The notes under the pieces are model-generated. The model saw nothing but the letters and a program-made list of their open reading frames with translations, searched no databases and was not told the origin of the DNA. Both the position numbers and the translations under genes were made by a program. This document shows positions 41,954 through 51,206 of a stretch of DNA of 64,000 nucleotides, piece after piece. The stretch comes from Candidatus Ruminococcus avistercoris (GTDB lineage: Bacteria; Bacillota; Clostridia; Lachnospirales; Lachnospiraceae): the NCBI GenBank assembly GCA_019120315.1, contig DWVJ01000034.1:1-64000 (forward strand), read 5' to 3'. How positions within the stretch are numbered: the stretch's first letter is position 1; the number at the start of each line of letters is the position of its first letter.

Positions 41954-42967
41954 ATGAGTGATGTATTAAGAGTGGGTGTTGTGGGAACAGGCGCCATCGG
42001 CAGAGCGCATATTGATCGTATTAATAATGCGCTGCAGGGAGCAAAAGTAGTGGCATGTTCCGATGTGAACGTGGAGTTTGGCAAAAGCGTGGCGGAAAAA
42101 TACGGCTGCAAATTCTATGAAGACGGAGAAGCGATGATCGCATCCGATGATGTGGACGCCGTAGTGGTGACTACCATCGATGAATTCCATGAGAAGTATG
42201 TTACCGCCGCAGTAAAGGCAGGGAAATTTGTCATGTGTGAAAAGCCGCTGGCTCCAAAGGCGGATGCCTGCAAGCGAATCATGGAAGCGGAAATGGCAGG
42301 GGGAAAACACCTGGTTCAGGTGGGATTCATGAGAAGATACGATCCGGGATATAATCAGCTGAAACAACTTTTGGATTCCGGAAAATACGGAGAAGCGCTG
42401 ATGGTTCACTGCTGTCACAGAAACGCCACCTGTCCGGACTATACCACCACAGCCATGTCCGTGGAAAATACCATGATTCACGAGATCGATGTGATGAGAT
42501 GGCTGCTGGGCGAGGAGTATGATGAAGTGGAAGTGGTATTCCCCAAGGCTTCCAGAAAATCCACAGAAATTTTAAGAGATCCCCAGATCATGTACCTGAC
42601 CACCAAATCCGGTGTGAGAATCGACGTGGAAGCGTTTGTAAAATGCGGATACGGTTACGATATCAAATGTGAAGTCTGCTGCGAGGACGGCACATTAAAT
42701 CTGCCGGAACCGGCCAACGCCATGGTGCGTACCGATGCAGCCAGAGTGACGCCCATCTGCAAAGACTGGTCGGAGCGATTCCCGGAAGCGTACAATATTG
42801 AATTCCAGGCATGGATCAATGCCTGCAAGGAAAACAGAGTGGACGGACCGACAGCGTGGGACGGCTATGTGGGACAGGTAACTGCAACGACGGCGTCCCT
42901 TGCAAGGGATACACAGACGAAACAGAAGATTGTGATCGAAGAGTGCCCGGATTTCTATAAAAAGTAA
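41954..42967 (+). CDS. Gfo/Idh/MocA-family oxidoreductase
   Basis: A 337-residue NAD(P)-dependent dehydrogenase. The Rossmann start VGVVGTGAIGRAHIDRI, the CEKPLAPKADAC motif with the catalytic-type lysine, and HEIDVMRWLLGEEYD are typical of myo-inositol 2-dehydrogenase-like members. Start ATG 41954 after AAAGGAAA. It is followed after 25 bases by a sugar-isomerase-like TIM barrel, a pairing common in inositol and sugar-acid catabolism. The absence of other iol genes argues against assigning iolG. Likely regulated by the divergent AraC paralogue B. Confidence 0.92.
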   Translation: MSDVLRVGVVGTGAIGRAHIDRINNALQGAKVVACSDVNVEFGKSVAEKYGCKFYEDGEAMIASDDVDAVVVTTIDEFHEKYVTAAVKAGKFVMCEKPLAPKADACKRIMEAEMAGGKHLVQVGFMRRYDPGYNQLKQLLDSGKYGEALMVHCCHRNATCPDYTTTAMSVENTMIHEIDVMRWLLGEEYDEVEVVFPKASRKSTEILRDPQIMYLTTKSGVRIDVEAFVKCGYGYDIKCEVCCEDGTLNLPEPANAMVRTDAARVTPICKDWSERFPEAYNIEFQAWINACKENRVDGPTAWDGYVGQVTATTASLARDTQTKQKIVIEECPDFYKK

Positions 42968-42992
42968 GAAAAAGCAAGGAGGAGGCAGCATT

Positions 42993-43940
42993 ATGTATTT
43001 ATCAATCTGTACAGGCGTGTACGGCGCATTTTCTTATCCGGAGACGCTGGATAAAGTAAAGGCGCACGGTCTGGATTACGTGGAACTTTGCGTAGGCGGC
43101 TGGGGCGGCTATCCCCACGGGTATGCCACAGATTTGCTGGCGGACGAAAACAAGCTGAAAGAATTTAAGGAAGAGCTGGAGAAAAGAGATATGAAAATCT
43201 CTGCTTTCAACTGTTCCGGAAACCCGCTGGCTCCCGGCCCCATGGGAGAAAAGCACAGTAAGAGCGCCTACGATACGGTAACCCTGGCAGGAAAGCTGGG
43301 AGTGAAAACGGTGGTCATGATGTCCGGCCTTCCGGCGGGAGCGCCGGGAGATAAGATCCCCAACTGGGTGGTGGCTACCCAGTCTGTTCCGCCGGATAAT
43401 CCCTATCTGGAAGAGGTAGTCCGCTACCAGTGGGAGGATGTGGCTATTCCCTGGTGGAAAGAGTTTGTAAAGCATTGTCAGGCCAATGATGTGAGAATCG
43501 CCATCGAGGAATTCCCCGGACAGCTGGTATACAATGTGTCTACGCTGCTGCGGTTAAGAGAAGCGGTAGGACCTACCGTGGGTATGAATCTGGATCCTTC
43601 TCATATGATGATCATGGGAGCCGATCCCATCGCGGCGGCCAGAGCGCTGGGCGACGCCATCTACTACGTACATGGAAAGGATGCGCGGATCGAGAGAGGT
43701 TTGTGCGATGTGGACGGTCTTCTGGATAATCGTCATGTGGAAGATGTGGCAGAACGGACCTGGAATTATGTGGCGGTAGGATGCGGAAAAGATCTGCAAT
43801 GGTGGAAAGAATTCTTCTCTGTGCTGAGCATGGTAGGATATAAGGGCGTGGTTTCCCTGGAAATGGAGGATCTGACTATGTCAGTGGAAGCCGGCGTGAC
43901 CACCTCCATCGAAGCCCTGGAGGCAACCATCAGTAAATAG
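42993..43940 (+). CDS. Sugar phosphate isomerase/epimerase-like TIM barrel
   Basis: A 315-residue AP-endonuclease-2-fold protein (IolE/xylose-isomerase-like). Metal-site candidates are E in IAIEEFPG (about 168), D and H in MNLDPSHMMIMG (about 203), the histidine in YYVHGKDA, and E in VVSLEMED. The spacing matches the family. It forms a two-gene operon with the Gfo/Idh dehydrogenase and ends at a strong terminator. Probably interconverts keto or epimer forms of the sugar or cyclitol handled by the dehydrogenase; substrate unknown. Confidence 0.9.
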   Translation: MYLSICTGVYGAFSYPETLDKVKAHGLDYVELCVGGWGGYPHGYATDLLADENKLKEFKEELEKRDMKISAFNCSGNPLAPGPMGEKHSKSAYDTVTLAGKLGVKTVVMMSGLPAGAPGDKIPNWVVATQSVPPDNPYLEEVVRYQWEDVAIPWWKEFVKHCQANDVRIAIEEFPGQLVYNVSTLLRLREAVGPTVGMNLDPSHMMIMGADPIAAARALGDAIYYVHGKDARIERGLCDVDGLLDNRHVEDVAERTWNYVAVGCGKDLQWWKEFFSVLSMVGYKGVVSLEMEDLTMSVEAGVTTSIEALEATISK

Positions 43941-43953
43941 GAAAAATGAGTAT

Positions 43954-43998
43954 GCAAAAAGCTGTGGAAGATATCGGATTCTTCTGCAGCTTTTTTGC
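43954..43998 (+). terminator. Intrinsic terminator
   Basis: AAAAAGCTGTGGAAGA pairs with TCTTCTGCAGCTTTTTT, ending in a T-run. Confidence 0.88.
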
Positions 43999-44033
43999 GC
44001 GGCCTGCCGCCGGATAAATTCCGTGCGGGGACA

Positions 44034-44062
44034 TTGTAAAGTGTGTGTAAATATAGTATAAT
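44034..44062 (+). promoter_or_regulatory. Predicted promoter of the SH3-lipoprotein/SDR/cupin genes
   Basis: TTGTAA (44034-44039), 17 bases, TATAAT (44057-44062). Confidence 0.75.
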
Positions 44063-44095
44063 AGGAAAGAATTACAGCTAAGGAGGTACGGCAAG

Positions 44096-44470
44096 ATGAA
44101 GAAAAGAATGATACGATGCGCGCTGATGGTTTCCAGTCTGTGGTTTTTCTGCGGCTGCCGCAGTCTGTTTCCACTGAACGACGACCCGGTGGTGACGCAT
44201 TCTGCCTCCGAAGATGATGCGAATGTAATTTCAGAAGAAAACGTGGTGAATCCGGTAGAAGTTCCGGAAGGGGTTTCCATGTACTGCAGTTCCCCCGTCA
44301 ATGTCCGTTCCCTGCCAGGGATGGAGGGAGAGGTCATCGGTTCGCTGGAAGAGAACGAGCGTGTCACGGTGACTGGAAAAGAGGGCGGATGGTATGAAAT
44401 CACTTATGACGGCGGAAGCGGTTATGTCTATCAGGATTATCTGGCCGGAGATTCACAGCAGGAAGAATGA
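44096..44470 (+). CDS. Small lipoprotein with bacterial SH3 domain
   Basis: A 124-residue protein. The first ~20 residues are a lipoprotein signal peptide (VSSLWFFCGC), followed by an acidic linker and one SH3b domain from about residue 60 (VNVRSLPGMEGEVIGSLEENERVTVTGKEGGWYEI). SH3b domains bind peptidoglycan stems, so it likely sits on the membrane touching the wall. It starts a three-gene run with an SDR and a cupin, 13 bases before the SDR gene. The functional link to those cytosolic enzymes is unclear. Confidence 0.85.
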   Translation: MKKRMIRCALMVSSLWFFCGCRSLFPLNDDPVVTHSASEDDANVISEENVVNPVEVPEGVSMYCSSPVNVRSLPGMEGEVIGSLEENERVTVTGKEGGWYEITYDGGSGYVYQDYLAGDSQQEE

Positions 44471-44483
44471 GAGGAAAGAGAAT

Positions 44484-45224
44484 ATGTTGGAAAACAAAGT
44501 GGCACTGGTGACGGGCGCAAGCAGAGGAATCGGACGGGCGATTGCCGTAAAACTGGCTTCTCAGGGCGCGTATGTGATTGTAAATTACGTCCATTCCCGG
44601 GAAAAAGCTCAGGAAGTGGCAGATGAGATCGCGGCGGCAGGCGGAAAAGCGGAAACTTACTGCTGCGACGTATCGGATTATCAGGCGGTGGGCAGGATGA
44701 TAGAAGAACTGCTGGAAAAATGCGGCCATATCGATATCCTGGTCAACAATGCGGGCATTACCCGGGATCAGTTTATCGGTAAAATCAGCGAGGAGGCATA
44801 CGACGCGGTGATGGACGCCAACTGTAAAAGCTGTTTCAACACCATGCACCATCTGGCCGCTCATTTTCTGGAAAGAAAAAGCGGCAGAGTCATTAATATG
44901 AGTTCCACATCCGGCGTGCTGGGCAACGTGGCGCAGGCGAATTACGCGGCTTCCAAGGCGGCGGTGATCGGACTGACAAAAACCATGGCCAGAGAGTGGG
45001 CTGGCAGAGGCATCACTGTGAACGCCATTGCACCCGGATTTATCAAAACAGATATGACGGAGGTTCTCTCTGATAAAATCAAGGAGAAAACCATTGCCCG
45101 GATTCCCATGCAGCGGATGGGAAACCCGGAGGATGTGGCGGCGCTGACCGCGTTTTTTGCTTCGGAGGAAGCCGGTTATATCACAGGACAGATTGTCTGC
45201 GTGGACGGCGGTATGGCGATCTGA
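44484..45224 (+). CDS. Short-chain dehydrogenase/reductase, FabG-like
   Basis: A 246-residue SDR. Cofactor motif GASRGIGRAIA, NNAGITRD, catalytic Ser in MSSTSG, YAASKAA (Tyr and Lys), and a C-terminal IVCVDGGMAI. All catalytic residues are present and it resembles 3-oxoacyl-ACP reductase. Start ATG 44484 after GAGGAAAG. Because the neighbours are not fatty-acid genes, it could equally reduce a sugar or polyol. No fab symbol is assigned. Confidence 0.9.
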   Translation: MLENKVALVTGASRGIGRAIAVKLASQGAYVIVNYVHSREKAQEVADEIAAAGGKAETYCCDVSDYQAVGRMIEELLEKCGHIDILVNNAGITRDQFIGKISEEAYDAVMDANCKSCFNTMHHLAAHFLERKSGRVINMSSTSGVLGNVAQANYAASKAAVIGLTKTMAREWAGRGITVNAIAPGFIKTDMTEVLSDKIKEKTIARIPMQRMGNPEDVAALTAFFASEEAGYITGQIVCVDGGMAI

Positions 45225-45246
45225 GCCAAAAAGGAGGGAGATCAGG

Positions 45247-45588
45247 ATGGTAAGAAAACCGGAAGTGAAAGTAGTGGAAGGATTAAGAGGCGGCAAAGGA
45301 AGCGTGGAGTTTCATTATATCCTTTCCGAAGAGGAATTAAACGGACATGGAAAAATGTATGCCATGCTGCGGATTCTACCGCACAGCAGTATCGGACGGC
45401 ATCAGCATGTGGGCAACACGGAACCCTATTATATTCTGAAGGGCCATGGGATTTTCGAGGATAACGACGGAACCAGGACGCAGGTGGGACCGGGCGACGT
45501 CTGTGTCATCAATTTTAATGAATCCCATTCCATTGAGAACCCCACCGATGAAAATCTGGATTTGATGGCGCTTATTTATTTCGAATAG
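45247..45588 (+). CDS. Cupin-domain protein
   Basis: A 113-residue single-domain cupin. Metal ligands H and H in SSIGRHQHVGNTEPYYIL with E (motif 1), and the second histidine in FNESHSIENPTDE (motif 2). Small cupins of this kind act as sugar or keto-acid isomerases or as regulators. Start ATG 45247 after AAGGAGGGAG. It is the last gene before the phosphate cluster and follows the SDR by 22 bases. Confidence 0.88.
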   Translation: MVRKPEVKVVEGLRGGKGSVEFHYILSEEELNGHGKMYAMLRILPHSSIGRHQHVGNTEPYYILKGHGIFEDNDGTRTQVGPGDVCVINFNESHSIENPTDENLDLMALIYFE

Positions 45589-45601
45589 GGGACAGGCAGA
45601 C

Positions 45602-45657
45602 TTTACCTGAATTTTACAGGAAAAAGATGATGAATTTTACCTGAAAGTATATACAAT
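45602..45657 (+). promoter_or_regulatory. Pho-box-like repeats and promoter
   Basis: TTTAC occurs at 45602, 45613 and 45636, in a wider repeat TTTTACCTGAA / TTTTACAGGAA / TTTTACCTGAA. The offsets are 11 and 23 bp, that is, one and about two helical turns. A TACAAT -10 (45652-45657) follows the third repeat with no separate -35, the layout of PhoB/PhoP-activated promoters. Downstream are a phosphate transporter and PhoB/PhoR. Confidence 0.65.
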
Positions 45658-45677
45658 AGAAATAATAGGAGTTGCAT

Positions 45678-47447
45678 ATGGATGTATTCGATGTGTTGAC
45701 GATGCTGGGCGGCCTCGCGCTGTTCCTTTATGGGATGACGATGCTGGGAGAAAGCCTGGCCAAGATGTCCGGGGGCAGATTGGAGAAAACCCTGGAGAAA
45801 CTCACATCCAATCCGTTGAAGGCAGTGCTGCTGGGAGCCGGGGTGACGGCGGTGATCCAGTCCTCCTCAGCTACCACGGTTATGGTGGTGGGATTTGTGA
45901 ATTCCGGTATCATGAAGTTGTCTCAGGCAGTGGGGATCATAATGGGGGCCAATATTGGCACCACGGTCACTTCCTGGATTTTAAGTCTGACTGGTATCGA
46001 GGGCGGCAGCCTGGTGACGCAGCTTTTAAAGCCCACATCCTTTGCGCCGGTGCTGGCGGTAATCGGCGTGATTTTGATGATGTTTTCCAAAGACCGGAAA
46101 AAGAAGAATGTGGCCTCCATTCTGCTGGGCTTTACCATTCTGATGTTCGGGATGGATACCATGAGCAGCGCGGTGGAGCCGCTGGCGGATGTACCGGAAT
46201 TTACCGGTATCCTCCTCATGTTCTCCCACCCCCTTCTCGGCGTGCTGGCGGGAGCCTTGCTGACGGCGGTCATTCAGAGTTCTTCCGCGTCGGTGGGAAT
46301 TTTACAGGCGCTGTGCGCCACCGGCTCTGTGACTTACGCGGCGGCAGTTCCGATTATCATGGGGCAGAATATCGGTACCTGTGTGACGGCTATGATTTCC
46401 AGTATCGGCACCAGTAAAAACGCCAGGAGAGCGGCGCTGGTGCATCTGTATTTCAACCTCATCGGAACGGCGGCCTTTTTGATCCTGTTTTATGCGCTGC
46501 AAAGTCTGGTGGGCTTTTCCTTTTTGGGCGACGCGGCCAGCCCCGCAGGGATTGCCGCGGTCCACAGCGTTTTTAATATCTTTGCCACAGTGATTTTGCT
46601 GCCTTTTGCCAAAGGCCTGGAGAAGCTGGCCTTCCTTACGGTAAAAGAAGAAGCGGGACAGGAGATCAGACCACAGGAGAGCTCCGATCTGCTGCATCTG
46701 GATATTCGTTTCCTGGATCAGCCCGGCTTTGCAGTGATTCAGTGCCGCCGGGTGGCGGTGCATATGGCGCGTATGGCCCAGGAGGCGCTGTCGGAAGCGG
46801 TGGAACTGTTGGGGAATTATCAGGAGGATAAAGCGCGCAAAGTGATAGAGCTGGAGGCCCAGGTGGATCATTATGAGGATCAGCTGGAGAGTTATCTGGT
46901 AAAGCTAAGCGGCAAAGACCTGTCGGTAAAAGACAGCCATACCCTGTCTATCCTGCTGCACAGTATCGGAGATTTTGAACGGATTTCCGATCATGCGCTG
47001 AATATTATGGAAGGCGCGCAGAAGATGCACCGGCAGCAGATGGTATTTTCCGGAAAGGCCTCCAGGGAGCTGAAGGTATTTACCGGTGCGGTTCAGGAGA
47101 TCGTAGCCACCGCGGTGGATGTGTTTGAGAATGAAGACAGCCATCTGGCGGAATTTATCGAGCCGTTGGAGGAAGTGATCGACAGTCTCCAGGAGGAACT
47201 GAAAATGCGTCATATTATGAGACTGCGGGACGGACGGTGTACCATCGATCTGGGCGTAATCCTCTCGGATTTTATTACGGATTTTGAGAGGGTGGCGGAT
47301 CACTGTTCCAATGTGGCGGTCTGTGTGATTCAGATTCAGGAGGGCGGATACGATGCTCATGAATATCTGGAACTGCTCAGACAGCCGGAAAATGAAACCT
47401 TTAAAGAGAATGTGTTAAGATATGCGAAGAAATATACCCTGCCTTAA
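45678..47447 (+). CDS. Na+/phosphate cotransporter (NptA/YjbB type) with PhoU-like domain
   Basis: A 589-residue membrane protein. Two Na_Pi_cotrans repeats carry the QSSSATT and QSSSASV motifs (GVTAVIQSSSATT near 60, LTAVIQSSSASV near 200), the sodium/phosphate sites. After eight or so membrane segments, a cytosolic helical PhoU-like domain fills about residues 350-580. Start ATG 45678 after AGGAG. It lies directly upstream of PhoB/PhoR-type genes behind Pho-like repeats, which supports a phosphate role. Confidence 0.93.
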   Translation: MDVFDVLTMLGGLALFLYGMTMLGESLAKMSGGRLEKTLEKLTSNPLKAVLLGAGVTAVIQSSSATTVMVVGFVNSGIMKLSQAVGIIMGANIGTTVTSWILSLTGIEGGSLVTQLLKPTSFAPVLAVIGVILMMFSKDRKKKNVASILLGFTILMFGMDTMSSAVEPLADVPEFTGILLMFSHPLLGVLAGALLTAVIQSSSASVGILQALCATGSVTYAAAVPIIMGQNIGTCVTAMISSIGTSKNARRAALVHLYFNLIGTAAFLILFYALQSLVGFSFLGDAASPAGIAAVHSVFNIFATVILLPFAKGLEKLAFLTVKEEAGQEIRPQESSDLLHLDIRFLDQPGFAVIQCRRVAVHMARMAQEALSEAVELLGNYQEDKARKVIELEAQVDHYEDQLESYLVKLSGKDLSVKDSHTLSILLHSIGDFERISDHALNIMEGAQKMHRQQMVFSGKASRELKVFTGAVQEIVATAVDVFENEDSHLAEFIEPLEEVIDSLQEELKMRHIMRLRDGRCTIDLGVILSDFITDFERVADHCSNVAVCVIQIQEGGYDAHEYLELLRQPENETFKENVLRYAKKYTLP

Positions 47448-47485
47448 GGAAACGACAGGGAAAGGAAGGATACCGGAGGTATAAA

Positions 47486-48163
47486 ATGGCGGCAATCTAT
47501 GTTGTGGAAGATGATCAGAATATCAGGGAGATTGAGACCTTTGCCCTGAAAAATGTGGGCTACGATGTGGAAGATTTCGACTGTGCGAAAACCTTTTACG
47601 AGCGTCTGCGTCACAGGACGCCCATGCTGATTCTTTTGGATATCATGCTGCCCGATGAGGACGGCCTGTCCATCCTGCAGAATCTGCGTTCCAGGACAGA
47701 AACGCGCAAGGTTCCCATCATCATGGTGACGGCCAAGACTACGGAGATCGACAAAGTCAAAGGATTGGATATGGGTGCGGATGATTATATGACCAAACCC
47801 TTTGGCGTGATGGAGTTGATTTCGCGGGTCAAGGCGCTTCTGCGAAGAAGTTCAGATGCGAAAGAAGAGAAGTCTTTGACCATGGGAGATCTTCTTTTGG
47901 ACAACGAAAAAAGGATGGTCTATGTGGGCGAAGAGCAGGTGGATCTGACCTTTAAGGAATATGAGCTGCTGAAGCTTCTGATGCAAAACGCCGGTATCGT
48001 CACGCCCCGGGACACGATTTTGGACCGTGTCTGGGGAACGGATTTCGAAGGGGAATCCCGGACGCTGGATATGCATATCAAGACGCTGCGGCAGAAGCTG
48101 AAAAACGACGGGAAATTTATCAAAACTGTCCGTAATGTGGGTTACATCATGAGCAACGAGTAG
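47486..48163 (+). CDS. PhoB-type response regulator
   Basis: A 225-residue OmpR/PhoB-family regulator. Receiver: D9/D10 in VVEDDQN, phosphoacceptor D52 in LLDIMLP, K102 in YMTKPFG. The winged-helix domain covers about 125-225 (VDLTFKEYELLKLLMQN, RTLDMHIKTLRQKL). It is 10 bases from the histidine kinase gene and downstream of the Na/Pi transporter. Family plus neighbours suggest control of phosphate genes, probably through the repeats at 45602-45645. Confidence 0.93.
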   Translation: MAAIYVVEDDQNIREIETFALKNVGYDVEDFDCAKTFYERLRHRTPMLILLDIMLPDEDGLSILQNLRSRTETRKVPIIMVTAKTTEIDKVKGLDMGADDYMTKPFGVMELISRVKALLRRSSDAKEEKSLTMGDLLLDNEKRMVYVGEEQVDLTFKEYELLKLLMQNAGIVTPRDTILDRVWGTDFEGESRTLDMHIKTLRQKLKNDGKFIKTVRNVGYIMSNE

Positions 48164-48173
48164 GGGGACGGCA

Positions 48174-49508
48174 GTGAGAAAGCGAATACACAGTGAATTT
48201 ATCGGGGTAGCAGCGGTGGCGATTCTTGCCACGCTGCTGCTGTCTGTCTGGGTTTTTTATGACCTGTTTCAGTTCCAGGTGCTGGATGATCTGAAGACCT
48301 ATGTCAATGTGGTGAAGGATACCATCAATGAAGAGGATCTTATCCGGGAGGATCAGCTGTATGAGGATGCGGATATCCGTTTCACGCTGATCCGGGAGGA
48401 CGGTTCGGTGGTTTACGACAGTTTGGCGGATTCAGATGTCATGGAGAATCATCTTGGACGGCCGGAGATAGAAGAGGCGCTGGAAAAGGGAAGCGGGCAG
48501 GCGATCCGCAAATCAGAAACCTTGGATAAAAATACGTATTACTATGCGCTGAAGCTTGACGACGGCGATATCCTTCGGGTGGCCAAGGAGGCGGACAGTA
48601 TCTGGAGTATTCTTGGGACGGCTTTGCCGGTAATCGGTGTGATTGCCCTGCTGATTTTCGGCATCTGTGTGATTCTGGCCCGGGTGCTGACCAAGAGCCT
48701 TTTATATCCCATCGAGAAGATGGCGGGGGATATGGAAAATATTCTTGAGATCAAGACGTATCCGGAGCTGATGCCTTTTATCACCATGATACACAGCCAG
48801 CATCAGGATATCATGAAAAATGCTAAAATGCGCCAGGAATTCACGGCAAACGTATCCCATGAGCTGAAGACGCCGCTGACGTCCATCTCCGGGTATTCCG
48901 AACTGATCGAGACCGGCATGGCTTCCGATGAGGACGTGCGCAGATTTGCCGGGGAGATCCATAAAAATTCCAGCCGTCTGCTGACGCTGATTAACGATAT
49001 CATCCGCCTTTCTCAGCTGGATGTGGAGGATCAGGACATATCGTACACAGAACTGAACCTCTATCAGCTGGCGGAGGCCTGTGTGGATATGCTGCAGATC
49101 AATGCGGAAAAGCACGATGTGATCCTGCGGCTGGAAGGCGGTCCCTGTACGATTTATGCCAACCGGCAGATGATCGATGAATTGATTTATAATCTCTGTG
49201 ACAATGCCATCCGTTATAATAATCCGGGGGGGAGCGTCATCGTCAGGGTCGGCAGCGAGAAGGAGGAGGGCGTTCTGTCCGTGTGGGACACGGGAATCGG
49301 AATCCCGAAGGTTTATCAGAAACGGATTTTTGAGCGGTTTTACCGGGTGGATAAGAGCCGTTCCAAGTCTACCGGCGGCACCGGGCTTGGGCTGGCCATT
49401 GTGAAGCATATTGTCTCTCAGCACCATGCCAGGCTGGAGCTGGAGAGCGAGGAGGGAATCGGTACCAAGATCACGGTGTATTTCCCAAAAAAAAGCAAGC
49501 AGGCGTAA
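48174..49508 (+). CDS. PhoR-type sensor histidine kinase
   Basis: A 444-residue kinase. Membrane segment 1 at about 10-32, an external domain of about 110 residues (DADIRFTLIREDGSVVYDS, a PAS-like fold), membrane segment 2 at about 143-165, a HAMP-like linker, HisKA with FTANVSHELKTPLTS (phosphoacceptor His), and HATPase_c motifs (NLCDNAIRYNNPGG, DTGIGIP, GGTGLGLAIVKHI). GTG start. Forms a pair with the response regulator before it; terminator follows. Confidence 0.93.
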   Translation: MRKRIHSEFIGVAAVAILATLLLSVWVFYDLFQFQVLDDLKTYVNVVKDTINEEDLIREDQLYEDADIRFTLIREDGSVVYDSLADSDVMENHLGRPEIEEALEKGSGQAIRKSETLDKNTYYYALKLDDGDILRVAKEADSIWSILGTALPVIGVIALLIFGICVILARVLTKSLLYPIEKMAGDMENILEIKTYPELMPFITMIHSQHQDIMKNAKMRQEFTANVSHELKTPLTSISGYSELIETGMASDEDVRRFAGEIHKNSSRLLTLINDIIRLSQLDVEDQDISYTELNLYQLAEACVDMLQINAEKHDVILRLEGGPCTIYANRQMIDELIYNLCDNAIRYNNPGGSVIVRVGSEKEEGVLSVWDTGIGIPKVYQKRIFERFYRVDKSRSKSTGGTGLGLAIVKHIVSQHHARLELESEEGIGTKITVYFPKKSKQA

Positions 49509-49550
49509 GAAAAGGACATTGCTGACTTTTGTCAGAATGTCCTTTTCTTT
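49509..49550. terminator. Terminator of the Pho cluster
   Basis: GAAAAGGACATT pairs with AATGTCCTTTTC; an inner CTGAC/GTCAG also pairs. A-rich start and TTT end make it usable from both sides for convergent genes. Confidence 0.88.
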
Positions 49551-49559
49551 AAAACCAGT

Positions 49560-51056
49560 TCAGTGAAAGGAACTGTATACTTTTCCACGTTCCAGTGCAA
49601 TGCCGGAGGCTTTGGACAGATTCCCCACAGTGACCAGGTCGTATCCCATGGATTTTAAAGCGGGTATCAGGATTTCCGCCGCTTCCACAGAGGTTTCATG
49701 GATATCATGCATCAGGACGATATCGCCGGCCTGAAGATTGTTGAGGACGGTCTCGACGGTGGCCTGTACGTTTTTTGTCTCCCAGTCTTTGGTATCCAGG
49801 GACCAGAGAATCAATGGCTGGTTGATCAGCTTGGCTGTGGATTCGTTATATCCGCCTCCCGGAGGGCGAACCACCCAGGAGCTTCTGCCGACGGCAGCCT
49901 TCACCCGTTGGTTGGTGGATGTAATCTGATTTTTGACATCCTTTTCACTTAAGCCGGTCAGCGTACTGTGGTCATAGGAGTGGTTGCCGATCTGACAGCC
50001 CATACGGTACATGCGGCGCAGGGTATCCGGATAGCGGTTGACCAGATTCCCCAGCACGAAAAAGGTGGCTTTGGCATCGTTTTCTTCCAGACAGTCCAAA
50101 AGGCGGCCGGTGTATGGCCCGGGCCCGTCGTCAAAGGTGAGGGCGATCTTCGTCCCTGGCGTTACTTTTCCGGCGTCGGGGTTTTCCCGTCCGCTTTCAT
50201 CGAAGAAGTGGACATTTCGTCCGTCTGCCAGCCATCCGGTGTGCATCTTGCCGTCGCCGTTCAGATAGTAGGTGCCGTCGTCCAGTGTAAGCCAGCCGGT
50301 CTGCATGGAACCCTGGGTATCGAAATAGTACCAGGAATCGCCGTCTTCCAGCCAGCCGATGTGCATAGAACCGGTTTCATCGAAGTAATAGTTTTTATTG
50401 TCCACGGTCTGCCAGCCGTTGACAGCGGCGCCGTCGCTTCCCAGATAGTACCAGGAATTTCCATCTTCCAGCCAGCCGGTCTGCATGACGCCTTCTTGAT
50501 CCATGTAGTAGTATTTCCCGCCGTCTATCAGCCATCCGGTATGGGGTTCTCCTGTTTCGTCGATATAGTAATAGACGTTTTCGTCCTGTACCCATCCGGT
50601 GGAGAGTGTGCCGTCCTCCTCGAAATGGTAGCGGGTTTTGCCGATGGTCTGCCATCCGGTAACCATAGAGCCGTCTTTTTGCAGGAAATAACGCTTTTTG
50701 CCGTCCTGCAGCCATCCGGTTTCCCGTTCTCCGGCAAAGTCCAGGTAATACCATTTGCCGTCCTGCTTGATCCATCCGGTGGTCATGTAGCCGTTCTCAT
50801 CAAAGTAATAGTCTTTGCCGTCGATGTGCTTCCACTGTTTTTTGACCGGCTGACCGTTCTCATCGGTGTAGCGCCAGCCCCGGTCATCCGCATCCCAGCT
50901 GCCCCTTTGCTGACGGACCGTGCCGGAAGGTACAGGTTCCCAGCCAAGCAGCAGGAGTTCTTCCTGTACGTAATTCATGAACGGCTTCCCGAAGACGACG
51001 GCTGCCGTTATGGACAGGATACCCAGTATGATCAGGCATGTTTTTATTTTTTTCAT
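49560..51056 (-). CDS. Polysaccharide deacetylase with tandem choline-binding-type repeats
   Basis: A 498-residue surface enzyme. The N-terminus MKKIKTCLIILGILSITAAVV is a signal peptide or anchor. About eleven 20-residue repeats of the type GWxxxDGxxYYxDxxGxMxT fill residues about 60-285, the cell-wall/choline-binding repeat. The NodB domain follows: TFDDGPG, HSYDH (metal His), RPPGG, WSLDTKDWE and HDIHE. It should deacetylate peptidoglycan or another N-acetylated glycan at the surface. Start chosen for its signal peptide; the ribosome site is weak. It is convergent with PhoR. Confidence 0.92.
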   Translation of the reverse strand: MKKIKTCLIILGILSITAAVVFGKPFMNYVQEELLLLGWEPVPSGTVRQQRGSWDADDRGWRYTDENGQPVKKQWKHIDGKDYYFDENGYMTTGWIKQDGKWYYLDFAGERETGWLQDGKKRYFLQKDGSMVTGWQTIGKTRYHFEEDGTLSTGWVQDENVYYYIDETGEPHTGWLIDGGKYYYMDQEGVMQTGWLEDGNSWYYLGSDGAAVNGWQTVDNKNYYFDETGSMHIGWLEDGDSWYYFDTQGSMQTGWLTLDDGTYYLNGDGKMHTGWLADGRNVHFFDESGRENPDAGKVTPGTKIALTFDDGPGPYTGRLLDCLEENDAKATFFVLGNLVNRYPDTLRRMYRMGCQIGNHSYDHSTLTGLSEKDVKNQITSTNQRVKAAVGRSSWVVRPPGGGYNESTAKLINQPLILWSLDTKDWETKNVQATVETVLNNLQAGDIVLMHDIHETSVEAAEILIPALKSMGYDLVTVGNLSKASGIALERGKVYSSFH

Positions 51057-51206
51057 AATCGTATGTGACTCCGTGCGTTCTCTTTTGTCAGTCTCTATTA
51101 CCATAATAAAGGCAGACAGCGGATTTTGCAAGGCGAAAAAGTTTCGGGCGGGGCTGTATCAGGGACGGTTTCTGTGATACAATAGAAGCCGCGCAGGAGG
51201 AAACTC

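Noticed and set aside
42993-43940. iolE/iolG inositol operon call for 41954-43940
   Set aside because: Only two generic family members are present, without other iol genes, so the substrate is not supported.
49968-51068. 366-codon plus-strand frame opposite the deacetylase
   Set aside because: Its length is an artefact of the in-phase 60-bp repeats encoding the wall-binding units.
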